NCBI GenBank assembly: GCA_002102555.1
Contig: MCFL01000016.1
Span: 1 to 64,000 of the forward strand
Source: Catenaria anguillulae PL171
Taxonomy: Eukaryota; Blastocladiomycota; Blastocladiomycetes; Blastocladiales; Catenariaceae
DNA: 64,000 nucleotides
Reading direction: 5' to 3'
Shown: positions 31,600 to 41,600 of the stretch, piece by piece
Layout of the letters: the number at the start of each line of letters is the position of its first letter
How positions within the stretch are numbered: position 1 is the stretch's first letter
The notes under the pieces: generated by a model
Told to the model about the DNA's origin: nothing
Seen by the model: the letters and a program-made list of their open reading frames with translations, nothing else
Databases searched by the model: none
Program-made: the position numbers and the translations under genes

Positions 31600-33569
31600 G
31601 CTGGAGAAGAACATGTTTGCTAACACACATCCGCTTGTATATATGACCACAGGCTCACGCAGTTGCAACTCCCCTGAGCCGCCAAGTTGAGGCTTCTGGC
31701 CGCGCAAAGCGCCCACGTCTTTTTGAAGGCCGTCGCGGGCTGAGCATTCAAGAAAAAAGTTTGACTGATTCCGCAAATCAAAGAGGTACATTTGCATCTT
31801 TCTCTTTGGTTTCAATCTGACACACTGCTTCTGGTCGCCCTTCTCATCATATCTATTGCTGCATTCTTTCACACTGGCAGGTGACGGCTCTCTTGCTATC
31901 TCCCTCACGCTCCTTGACGCCAGCCAAATCAATGAGCAACACCGTCTCGCCGACCGCCAAAACTTCAACAAGATTGACAACTATATCAAGAAGGAAAATC
32001 GCCGCGAGCGGCTCAACCAGCATCCACGCCTTGAAGCGCTTTACGAAGCTCACAAGTACGACGCGTCGATTGATGACAATGACCCAAATCAAGTATTCAT
32101 GGTCATTCCCAATGACTTGGATGGTGTTGGTTACGGCACTGAAGAAAGCCCTTTCTTGCTCTTAATTTTCACCCGCAACACCCTCCGCAACCTTGCGAAA
32201 GTGGCCGAGCATGCCAGTGGCATGGAACACACTGTGATCGCCTTTGACGGAACGTTCAAGACAAACACGCTCAAGTACCAGCTCTTTGTCATCACCGCCA
32301 TGGATCTTGGGCATCAAGGGCACACCATTGCACATGTGGTCATGTCGCATCGCAGGGCCTCTGATTATGTTGCTGTGTTTGACTCGTTGGTTGGTGTGCT
32401 GCAAGACGAGGTCGAGTGCGAGTTTGATGTGTCGCAGTGGGCAGTCACCATGTCCGATGCCAAGGATGCAGTTGGTTTGGCCATTGAGCAGGTGTTTCCT
32501 GATGCGGACGTTTGCATGTGCCGGTTCCACTTGTGTCAGTGCATTGAAAAGCGCACTGTTCCCAAGCACATGAAGCTTGTATTGCGCATGGTTTACTCGC
32601 TGCATTGGACCGAGTCCATTGAGCAGTTTGAGTCGCGTCTTGTTGACTTGTATCACCACCTTACCGACGAGACCATGTTTGATTCTCAAGCCAAGGAAGA
32701 GGATGCCCGTGCGTTTTGGGTCTACTTTGTGGGTGAGTGGACTCGCGGATATCCCATTGACTTTGTCCACCCAACCAACCCCCCTGCCCCCATGCGCCGC
32801 AGGCGCAGACGTGGTGGGCCCGATCAAGATCAAATTGTTGCTGCCAACAAGTCTGTTTCACGATGGTTCCGTTGGCGTGTGTTTGACTACCCGGCTGGTG
32901 TTGTACGGACAAACAACACACTTGAAGCCAAGCACTCTGTATTCAAAAAGCAGTTCAAGATGGCGGTTGCACAATCACTGGTGGATGCGGTCAATTGCAG
33001 TATGCAATGTGTCAATCGCCAACCTTTGTTTGAAGCACCTGTTCGCCTTCTCCCGCAGGTTCCCGTATGTTGCTTCCAAGTTGTTTCAATCTGTTTCATC
33101 CTTTCATCCATGGCTTCCACACTGACTGAATTCCTTATCATGAGAGGCTTCCAACATTGACGAGGCACATCGCTGGGCAGTCGACAACACTCATGATGTT
33201 TCCCGTCGAGCCAGCCAACACCATTGGACGATCACGTACTCTGCAGCAATTCCGTCATTTGCATATGGTGGCTCTGCCGATGGTGTCCGTGGGGTGACCA
33301 GCGAGGAGATTCCGGAGACAGTTCAAGTTGTTGTGCGCCTTCCTCGCCAAACCACCATGGACGCGGAGCTCCCTACTTGCGAGTGCCTTTATGCGTTTCG
33401 AAACGGATGGTGCCACCACATTCTTGCTTCTTCTGCTCAGTATGCTTTAAAGCTTCATCCTGCCCTTCCAACCTTGGCGTTAATGCAAAGTCGGGGCAAG
33501 CCTGGTGCAAGTCGTGGTGGTCGCCCTCGCAACTCTGGCCCTGCACTTTCAATGGATTGCTTGATTTGA
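31600..33569 (+). CDS. MULE-type transposase with SWIM zinc finger, two introns, 5' end missing
   Basis: Three exons: up to 31785, 31881-33064, 33147-33569. Introns 31786-31880 and 33065-33146 have GT-AG ends and keep the frame. The RNase H-like core shows IAFDGTFKTN (first D), VTMSDAKDAV (second D), CMCRFHLCQC (C..H block) and RTNNTLEAKHS (E). The C-terminal SWIM finger is CECLYAFRNGWCHH. These are hallmarks of Mutator-like transposases. An in-frame TGA at 31644 and no ATG after it mean that the first exon is upstream or lost where LINE-D ends at 31597. No terminal inverted repeats were found. Confidence 0.85.
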
Positions 33570-33769
33570 GAGTGCTCCATTATTTGCTTTTTTTTTGGTG
33601 TTGACGTAACCATGCCTCTTCCTCATTCCACCCTTCATGTCAAACATCTCCATAGCATCCTCATTCTTGTACGGTATTTTAAAATACTTATGTATTGTTC
33701 CCTTAATAGTCAAGCGATGTTCTGACTGTCTGCCTCAGTCAGATCAGCAGAAGCTCAACATTTTGTCAA

Positions 33770-33945
33770 AAAAATTGCCGGATCCAACTTACCCGCCGAG
33801 TCCTATTACTTACCCTCCAAGTCCTATTGCTTACCTGCTGTGTCCTATGTCCAAAAAGTTGCCCGCCAAGTCCAAAATCGTACCCGCCCAATGCCATATG
33901 TTACCCGCCAAAAACCTATCGTACCCGCCGAAAACTATTAATCAC
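33770..33945 (+). repeat. degenerate minisatellite, about 21-22-bp unit
   Basis: TTACCCGCC, followed by AAGTCCTAT-like sequence, recurs about eight times with drift (TTACCCTCCAAGTCCTATTGC, GTACCCGCCAAT and so on). No gene. It abuts the copia-2 remnant. Confidence 0.7.
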
Positions 33946-34186
33946 AGCCTTGTTGAGCATCCATACCGTGCCTGCCGCATCATCGAATCCTTCGGGCTTT
34001 GCCATGTAGATAATGAAGTCCAAGCCCGCGTTGATTTTTTTTTTTTAAATCGCTATTACATGAATTATGACGGACATAACCAACGCTTTGTGCTTTGTGA
34101 AATTACAGAAGCTGGGAGGATAGAGGTCCAAATACACCCATAGAAATGGCAAAAGCAAGTAGGATAGAGTGCAAGCAATTGGTAAT

Positions 34187-34610
34187 TTTTTTTTTTTTTA
34201 AATACAAGCAGCCTATGTACTGAGGGAGATCTAACCATTGATACACAAAGACACAAGCTCATACACACAAACACACAACTCCTTGGACTTGGCACTTGGG
34301 TACTTGCTTGGGGCCTTGGACCTTTGGCTTGATTCCGGCCTCGTACAACCACCAACAGAGGGTATTTTATAAATACACGCAACGTGGTTAACCAAAAAAA
34401 AAAAAAAAAAAAAAAACCACCAACAGAGGGTGAGCAAAGCAAGAATGCAAGCAATGCAGGTGCAGGGGCCGGAAGGCCAGGGGACAGAAGGAGGCAATGT
34501 GGAGCAGAGACCAAGCAGCCACATGTGCACCAGATGACTTGGGTGGGGTTCAAACCCACAACCTTCGCCTTGCAAGGCGGGAGTGTTGCCACTATGCCAA
34601 AACCACTGGC
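34187..34610 (-). mobile_element. SINE with tRNA-derived head, 16-bp duplication
   Basis: GCAAGCAATTGGTAAT occurs at 34171-34186 and 34611-34626. The minus strand begins with a tRNA-like head: box A TGGCATAGTGG (34599-34589) and box B GGTTTGAACCC (34556-34546), then the shared SINE body and poly(A). The loop TTGCAAG hints at tRNA-Ala(UGC), but the anticodon stem is poor. Pol III transcription from the internal boxes is expected. It lies in the 3'UTR of the LINE at 34035-35332 and itself contains a LINE-C tail. Confidence 0.88.
34363..34414 (+). mobile_element. minimal LINE-C tail (about 28 nt plus poly(A)), 16-bp duplication
   Basis: AACCACCAACAGAGGG occurs at 34347-34362 and 34415-34430. 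Between the copies lie TATTTTATAAATACACGC, AACGTGGTTAACC and about 23 A residues. The unique part equals the last bases of the LINE-C tails at 37071 and 37160-37318. Confidence 0.85.
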
Positions 34611-35918
34611 GCAAGCAATTGGTAATAGGGGCACAAGGCCATGGTGTGATTGGGGAGTGGGGACAATGGGATGGGAAATGGGATGGGAAATGGGATGGGA
34701 AATGAGATGGGAAATGAGATGAGCGAATGGGAGAGAAAGGGTGATAAAAGGAATGTGGGATGAGGCATAGGAGAGGGGAACATGGGATGAGGGGGAAAAG
34801 CAAGAAGGATAAGATCAAAAGAACACAGATGGAGCCACATTGAAACTACTCAAAACTCAACAAACAAGAAGAGGACAAGTTAACTGGAACACAGCATCAA
34901 GCGAGCAGACAAACAGCAACTACAGACTGCGGGAGGGAGGTTAATCAAATCAGAGAACAGAGGGTCGTGGAAGGAGGATAGAGATAAACTGAGCGGGGAT
35001 GCATCATTTCTTGGAGGAAGGGCAGGAAAGGTTGCCAATCAGGTCAGTAATGAAGAGCAGCACGTGAAAGAGATGGAACAAAAACTTGGTGGGGATCCAT
35101 TTGTGCCCCAAGGCGGGTTGCAAAGCGATGCCGAGACTCTGAGAAGCCAAATCTGGGGACTACCAGTCCAGGGAATGCGCTGTGGACTCGCCATTCGCCA
35201 AGCGATACAGGTGCAATTGAGTCTGATGCAGAGCCAAGCAGTGGGCGCGATCCTACATGCACCTCGTGGACAAAGTGTGAGGCTGCAAGTGACAAACAAA
35301 GTGTTGGTGGCTTTTGAATTGGTGCAGCCAAACCCGCGTTGAGGTACGCCTTTGCAATGTCGCTGGTTCGCATGTGGTATCCTTTTGCTGATGCCACGCC
35401 CAACATGACCCGCAGCGTGTCCCAACGGACAGCTGGCAACCACGTCCTGTCAAAATGCTGGCCATGTCGTTGAGTAAAACCCTGCACAACCAGTCGCGCA
35501 CAGTACCGTCAAACTTGTCCAGCCTTGATATCAATCTTGCGAGTGAACACCCATAGACTACCGACAACCAACTCACTGTCTGGCTTGGCTGATTCCTTGT
35601 ACACGTTGAGCTCAGTCATTATGCCAACTTCGTCGTTCATGGCCTGCTACCAGAACAACCATTCGGGCGAGTCGAAAATGTCCTTGACCTTCTTGGGTTC
35701 GGAGCAAAGGTCACAAACTGGCGGCACCTGCTTGATTGAGGTGTAAGGCACGTCAGGCACGAACCCAACAACCTCCTCAGTCCGCCAAATGGCCTCAAGC
35801 GCCTTGTCGGAGACGTCGCCTTCAGCCATGGCCTTGGCGGCTTCGAACAACACGGTGGCCGGTACGCCCTTGAATGACATGCGCGCCATATCGGGGTACG
35901 ACACGACGCTCTACCGGG

Positions 35919-36275
35919 GCTGTCGTGGCCCAGTGGTTAAGGCGCCGGGCGTCCACTGTGGAGGTCGTGGGTTCAAACCCCACAGGCGGCGATTCTGGTA
36001 TAGTGTTTCTATAGTCCTTGCCACTCGCTTGTGCATGGATTCGGTTTGGTTGCCAAGCACAAGTTAAATTCAAGTTGTTTCAGGTCCAAGCTGTCCGGGG
36101 TGGATCCCGCCTGCTCAACTTCAATCTGAGCCCCCTCTTGGCAAGCACCGCGTGTCCCTCTGTGTTCCCGCCTGTGTCAAGTACAAGACCCAAGTCCAAG
36201 TCCCTCCAAGCTTCAAGTTTGTGTTGTGTATTTGTTCATGGATTGTCGCCATATGTACAATTGTCCTGAGGTAAA

Positions 36276-36309
<34 letters not shown>
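35919..36309 (+). mobile_element. SINE-2, tRNA-derived head, long poly(A)
   Basis: The head begins GCTGTCG with box A TGGCCCAGTGG (35926-35936) and box B GGTTCAAACCC (35970-35980); the T arm GTGGG TTCAAAC CCCAC is perfect, the anticodon arm is not. A 290-bp body unlike the other SINE and a 29-A tail follow. The acceptor ends pair with two wobbles and one mismatch, so this is a SINE head and not a working tRNA. No target-site duplication was recognised. Confidence 0.75.
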
Positions 36310-36311
<2 letters not shown>

Positions 36312-37070
36312 AATGACGTCATCAGTTGACGGTTTCGCAGCTTCCTCGGCCTCTTGCTGCTTGGCGGCCCGGCGGGTCAGAACACCAGCCTCGATGGTCT
36401 TTGTAGCTGACTCCTTGAAGGCCTTGATCAAGTCACCAGTGGGCGTTTCGAGGTGTGCTTGCAGGCCCTGGGCCTTCACTGAATGGCAAAGCTTCTTGCG
36501 CAAGGTTGGGTACCACGACGGGTTCTTGAGCGAGAGTTGGGTTGGACAGAGGCGAGGAGAACCCATGGCAGTTGTGTGTGTGTTGTGTGTGGGTAGAGAG
36601 GTGTAGGAATTGTTCTCACTGTCAACAGTATCGGTCCTAATGTATAGTATACCGACCCGGCTGGCAGGACCGAAGCTCACAAAGGTTTTGGACACAAGTG
36701 TTACCAAGCCTAAGTACGCTTCTCAAGCTACATTTGCAATAGAATGGTGCAAACGGGCCTCGAGGGCAATCAACAGGGGAGAATCGAGCAGAGTATAGGG
36801 CAGGGTCTACGCAGGTCGCTAACCTAATAGATCATAACCTGATGGAGGGAAGCAACGGATATGCACTATACTGCTAGTATGCACAGGCAAAATGTATTCA
36901 GAGAGGGGAGGTGAGGGCACTCTCCCTGCATTTAGAGAAACATGCTGCACACTCATCGGAATAAACAGGAAACACAAAACAAGTAACATGGCTTCATATC
37001 AGCAATCGGGAAGTATGGCTGGTGCTGGTGAGGCGAGTGTGTCACAAGCCATTACGAGTGGGAATGGAGG

Positions 37071-37109
37071 CTTTATAAATACATGCAACGTGGTTAACCA
37101 AAAAAAAAA
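37071..37109 (+). mobile_element. minimal LINE-C tail, 11-bp duplication
   Basis: GGGAATGGAGG occurs at 37060-37070 and 37110-37120. Between the copies lie CTTTATAAATACATGC, AACGTGGTTAACC and ten A residues, the same 3' end as in the SINE at 34363. A second very short retrotransposition product. Confidence 0.85.
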
Positions 37110-37159
37110 AGGGAATGGAGGCGATCGTCCACTGGCCAACGCGTGCACTGCCGTTCGGC

Positions 37160-37318
37160 TTCAAACACCAACCACTCCTTCCATTGTGTTGTGTGCCTGT
37201 TGCTGCCTCTGGCAGGTGCATTCTGAGTATCTGTTTGACTTATCACCCCTTTCCCTTCCTCTTTGGGTATTCAGATCTGATATGATTTTTTAAATACATG
37301 CAATGTGGTTAACAAAAA
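37160..37318 (+). mobile_element. LINE-C 3' tail, about 150 bp
   Basis: Matches the minus-strand copy at 18568-18720 over its length and ends TAAATACATGCAATGTGG then TTAAC and eight A residues. It shows that the tiny inserts at 34363 and 37071 are true 3' ends of a longer element. No duplication was identified. Confidence 0.7.
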
Positions 37319-37551
37319 AAACATCCAAGCCATTGCAGCCTCCAAAGCAGCTCTTGATACAAGGACAACACCTCTTTCTCAGCTTCAATACATCTTGATA
37401 CAAGGATGATACCTCAACTCATTGTTGTGATTGCTTGCTTGATTGATTGTTTTTCATTTTTATCATTTTTTTCTGCACTGCATGTACAGTGCTCCTGCTC
37501 TTGAAAGCAAACGAATAAATCAGCTTGCAGCAATCGAAAGCGAAAAAGAAA

Positions 37552-37624
37552 CGAGCACGGGGAGGTTCGAACTCCCGGCCTTTGGTACCGGAAACCAACG
37601 ATCTAGCCACTGATCTACGCGCCC
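37552..37624 (-). tRNA. tRNA-Arg(CCG)
   Basis: A complete cloverleaf can be drawn. The acceptor GGGCGCG pairs with CGTGCTC (two wobbles); T8 A9; D arm GATC-AGTGGCTA-GATC; anticodon arm TTGGT-TTCCGGT-ACCAA with U33 and anticodon CCG; variable loop AGGCC; T arm GGGAG-TTCGAAC-CTCCC. A T-rich Pol III terminator (TTTCTTTTT) follows within three bases. There is no intron. Unlike the two SINE heads nearby, every arm is intact. Confidence 0.88.
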
Positions 37625-38105
37625 TGTGGTGCCTGAGACTTGAATGCGGCTCATAACGGCGCAATACATTACCGATCAACACACCCAGGCGGCATAAAAG
37701 TTGGTTCACATAAGATTCCCATTTATGCATTGGTAATAAGGTGGAGTCTTTTTCATGTATTTGCCGACCAATGGCTTTGGCATGCTTGTGTTCCTATATG
37801 TGTTCCTATTCCTGGCATGTACCCAGTTACCATGCTATGCACAGGGACATGGACATTGTGCAGATGGAAGGCCAAAGCTCTGTTGTGATCTTCCTGGATT
37901 GGGATTGCAGGACGATTGGATGAATTCTCGAATGAACCACACCTCTGTGAAATTGGCATTCCTTCACATGATCAAAATCATCACGTCCTTTGGATCAAGT
38001 TGCCGTTAACGTTGGAAGCGCGTCCTATTTATCCTATTTTGACCATGCTCTTCTTTGCCTCCAGTATTTGTTTTGTTGCCAAGCTTTTAGAGTTGGTTAT
38101 GTCTA
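37625..38105. other. no gene; probable truncated LINE 3'UTR
   Basis: No coding region is supported. The end of the stretch leads into the LINE-type tail at 38106-38154, so part of it may be 3'UTR of a truncated copy. Confidence 0.3.
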
Positions 38106-38154
38106 TCTATCTTTGACAATACATGCAGCGGTGCACCCCCCCCCAAAAAAAAAA
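38106..38154 (+). mobile_element. LINE tail of the AATACATGCAG type
   Basis: The sequence ACAATACATGCAGCGGTGCA is followed by nine C and ten A residues. It resembles the tails of ORF1-only element 1 (AATACATGCAGTAGTG) and LINE-D. The 5' extent is unknown. Confidence 0.55.
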
Positions 38155-38616
38155 CCTTGCGTTCATAATGCTGACAAAATCATATGGAAGCGATGAGTGG
38201 TTGATGCACAAGACTGTTGAAAAGTTGAATCTTAGCAGACGAGACTCGAGAGTGTGCAGGATGGCGAGTTCAGAGAAATCAGCTGACAAAATAGAAAAGG
38301 GGGATTGAGGTCTCACTCACCCCACAAAATCGCGATCGCAGTCTACGAAAAGCGTGTGGTAACCGAAGTCAGCCCTTGTGCACGCGTGGGGTCAAAAAGA
38401 GAGGAAAACACAGCTCTCAATGAGCTCGTTGCAATGCCTCAGAGAAAATATGTTAGCTGGCATGTGATAGTAGGAGGTAGTGATGCTTGTGTGGGGAAAA
38501 AAGAACACATCGATTCAGAGGGTGTACATTGTGCTTATACAAGAAGAGCGAATGGTGAATGAAGCATCTATGACATGAGGCATGAAAAAACTCAACGAAA
38601 TGGGGAAACAGCGGAA
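38155..38616. other. no gene recognised
   Basis: Nothing coding or repeated was identified between the LINE tail and the stop codon of the CAP-Gly gene. It should hold that gene's 3'UTR. Confidence 0.3.
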
Positions 38617-41600
38617 TCACTCCTCTAACTGATTGGGAGATGTTGGTACACCAGGAAATGAGTGCAAATAGGATTCAGGTAAATCATGAACGGTCACGGG
38701 CTTCATGTCAAATGAAGCTCCACTCGAGCGAGGACTAGGGCCTTGAACGGATTGCGACCGCATGCGCGATGACCCACGCGGAGGTGCAGAGAAATCCAAT
38801 GAGTCACCTGAAACGGGCATGGACATGCGGTGATTATTTGAGACAACCTCGTCACGATCGGAATCTGGTGCAGGTGTTGACTGGGTTGAAAGGCGGTTCG
38901 GGTCTGCCGGTTTGCTCGTGACCTCGTCGTACTTGGCTTGCAGTCGCATCATGTCAGCTTAAAGTGTGGTCCAAGCAAGCAGCACGGGTGGGTCAGTGGT
39001 GAGAAAAGATCTGCAAGCAAGCGCACAAAAAAGGAGGAACATACCCATGAGAGTGTCAATGGAATCCATGTACTGTGCCATGGTTTCCCGACGACTTTGT
39101 TTGAGGTGGGACACTTTGCCCTGCATCTCCTTCAACTCCTGCTCCTTTGCAATCAATGCGGCACTCGCCTCTGCTAATGATGCTTCCAACTCGACAACAC
39201 GCGCCTGCACGGATGAGCCTTGCGAGTCCTTGGAGGCGACTTGCTTCTTGAAATCTTCAACGGCTTTTTCAAGGGCCTCGTTCTTGGCCTCTTGCTGCGC
39301 AACATGCTTGGTGAGCTCTTGCACCTTGGCCTCTGCGACAGAAAGTTGACCACGGGCAGAGCCGAGTTCGGAGTTTCGGGCCAAAACTTGAGCGTATTCG
39401 TCTTGCAGCTTTTCCTGCGCTTGTCGAAGTGTGACAAGCTGTTCGTGCAATGACGTGGATCGAGCTTGGCTCGATGCCAAGGATTGTTCCATGTCGGCAA
39501 TCACGTGCTTTGCCTCGCCCAAGTCTTGCGCGCGGGACAAAGCGAGGGCCTTTGCGACACTGAGGTCGTCAAGGTGCGACTGCAACTGGGCAGCAAGATC
39601 GCTCGACTCGGTACGGCTGGCCTCCAGGTCACGCTGCAGAGAAGAAATCTGATTTTGAAGTTGCTGAGTCAAACGGGCCTTGTCAGAATCGAATTGGGCT
39701 TGCATCTCTGCAATCTTCTCTTGCAAACCTTCGCGACCCTTGACCGCTTGTTCGAGGAGAGTCACCTTCTTTTGACAATCGGTCAAGTCGTTTTCGGCGG
39801 CAGCGAGCGCGGCAGACCGTGCTTCGAGTTGAGATTCCAAACGCTTGAGCTGCTGAGTCTGGGACAAGGTCTTGTGTTCGAGCTGAGAAGCCGTCGAAGT
39901 CACCGAGTCGATTTCGGATTGCAACTGATCAATGAGCTGCTTCTTTGCCGAAAGGTCGCGATCAAGCGACGCGAGCTGTCGCGTCTTGTCGGCCAAAACT
40001 TGTTCCATTTCAGCCTTGGACTCGTTTGCATGTCCCAGTTCGGTCTCGAGCGAGCTAACCAGCACGCGCTTTTGATCGTCGCGCCGACGAAGGGATTCGA
40101 TCTCGTCTTGCAACTGTGGAATGACGGCGCACTCCTCGTTGGCTTTGGCAAGCTTGGTCTGCACGTCGATGAGGTCTGCTGTAACTTGGTCGAATTGAGC
40201 TTGAAGCTTTTGCAAATCGGATGCCTTGCCGTCGCGGGCCTGTGCCATCGCATCACGCTCGGATTCCAACTCCTTGACTCGAGATGTCAAGCGTTGCACG
40301 TCCTGCGCGCTTGCCTGAGCGGTTGCAGTAACCTCGTCCAGCAACGACTGCGTGCGATTGAGCATTTCCTGACGCTTGTCGAGTTCCATGGTCAAGGTTT
40401 CGATTCGATCCGACTTGGATTTGAGTTCGCCATGGAGCTTGCCGAAAGTCGCAACCCGATCTTCGCCCATCTTCATGAACTCATCCATTGTACTCGTCGA
40501 CGACTGAAGTTCCCGTTCGAGGACGCCGATGCGAGCTTTGTAACGATCAGACTCTGCTTCCACGCGCCGCTTGTCTCGCTCCATGGCCGCGAATGAGTCG
40601 CGCGCAGCCTTGAGGTCTTGCAGGGCTGTGGCAAGTTCCGCTTCGAATCGGGCGGCTTGCTGGTGCTTTTGCTGAGCTTCAGTTTCAAGGACAGAGATGG
40701 TTTGGGAGATGTCGTCCAGCCTACGAAATAACGACACAACATAATTGCGTTAGTATGTGATATGGCACAAGACAAGAAGCAGAAAAACGTACTCGGAGGC
40801 CATAATGGTTCGAGACGAGAGCTCAACTTGGAACTGGGTAATGGTTTCGGCCTGCTCGTTGAGGGTTCGCGACTTTTCGGCAAGAGCGGATTGCAGTTCG
40901 CTGAGCGCTTGTTCCAATGCTTCGACTTGCTTGCTGTGGGAAACTTGCATCTCGGCAACGGCAACATCCTTTGCCAAGGTTGCATGCGCCAACTGGGCTT
41001 CCAAATCCCTGATTTTAACGTCCAGCTCTTCGCGCTCTTGATTGGAAAGAACCCCTGAAACGGCACGCGTCGCGCTGTCGAGCTTGAGCATCCGGTTTTC
41101 CGCCAGTAGCTCTTCCACCTTATTGCGAAGGTCCTGAATTGCATGCGCATCCTCTGCCGGTCGGACTTGCGAGTGCTGGTCACCCGATTCGGGAGCAGCG
41201 CCGTGGTGCTCCAAGTGACGCGAAAAGGCGTCCAAAGAGTCTGGCATTGGCGGAGTGGGGAACGCATGGTTAAAGGACGCGTTGGGGTCGTCGCCATTCA
41301 TGGAGGAGGGTCGGGAAAACTGTGATGATGTAGGTGAGAACCCAGGCGAGTACATGACATCTCCAGATGGCAAGGGAGAGGGAAGTACAGAAAGGGTAAG
41401 TCGTTTGGTGGGCTGACCAACCGGTTCAGGTGCTGGCGGTGCGGCTGGATTGATTGACAGAGCCTTACGTTGGCGAGCGGATGCATATGTCGCGGCCGGT
41501 GAAGGGGACATGGAGCGACGTCGGTCGGAAACCGAGGCGCGTGAAGCATTGGGAGTAGCGCCTGCATCGTTGGTATTAAAACCAGGCATACGCGAGGTGG

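Larger units (their letters stand above)
34035..35332 (-). mobile_element. 5'-truncated LINE inside copia-2, 10-bp duplication
   Basis: CCCGCGTTGA occurs at 34025-34034 and 35333-35342, and the copia RT frame is continuous without the insert. The insert carries the last codons of a LINE-D-like ORF2 (stop near 35044), a 3'UTR that matches that of LINE-D, and a tail ATTCATGTAATAGCGATTT plus poly(A) (plus-strand Ts at 34035-34046). Confidence 0.85.
33950..36566 (-). pseudogene. copia-2 remnant: pre-RT and RT N-terminal region, interrupted by a LINE and a SINE
   Basis: Reading leftwards: MGSPRLCPTQLS (36566), a tether-like VLTRRAAKQQEAEEAAK, then after a SINE DIFDSPEWLFW, a TAG at 35647-35649, QAMNDEVGIMTELNVYK, RLVVQGFTQRHGQ and DIAKAYLNAG, which are copia RT blocks. 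The RT frame resumes on the far side of the LINE insertion as GLDFIIYMAKPEGFDD (34022 leftwards), the expected next block. It ends at the minisatellite, so the catalytic YVDD block is missing. Confidence 0.75.

Noticed and set aside
34541-34610. A tRNA-Ala gene on the minus strand
   Set aside because: Boxes A and B are present, but the unit is bounded by a target-site duplication and continues into the SINE body. Not a separate gene.
35919-35991. A tRNA gene (Ser- or His-like) at the start of SINE-2
   Set aside because: D and T arms look good but the anticodon arm does not fold and a SINE body with poly(A) follows. Called a SINE head.
39466-40596. 376-codon plus-strand frame opposite the CAP-Gly gene
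   Set aside because: It is the antisense shadow of a long coiled coil, which often leaves the opposite frame open. Leu/Gly-rich with no domain.
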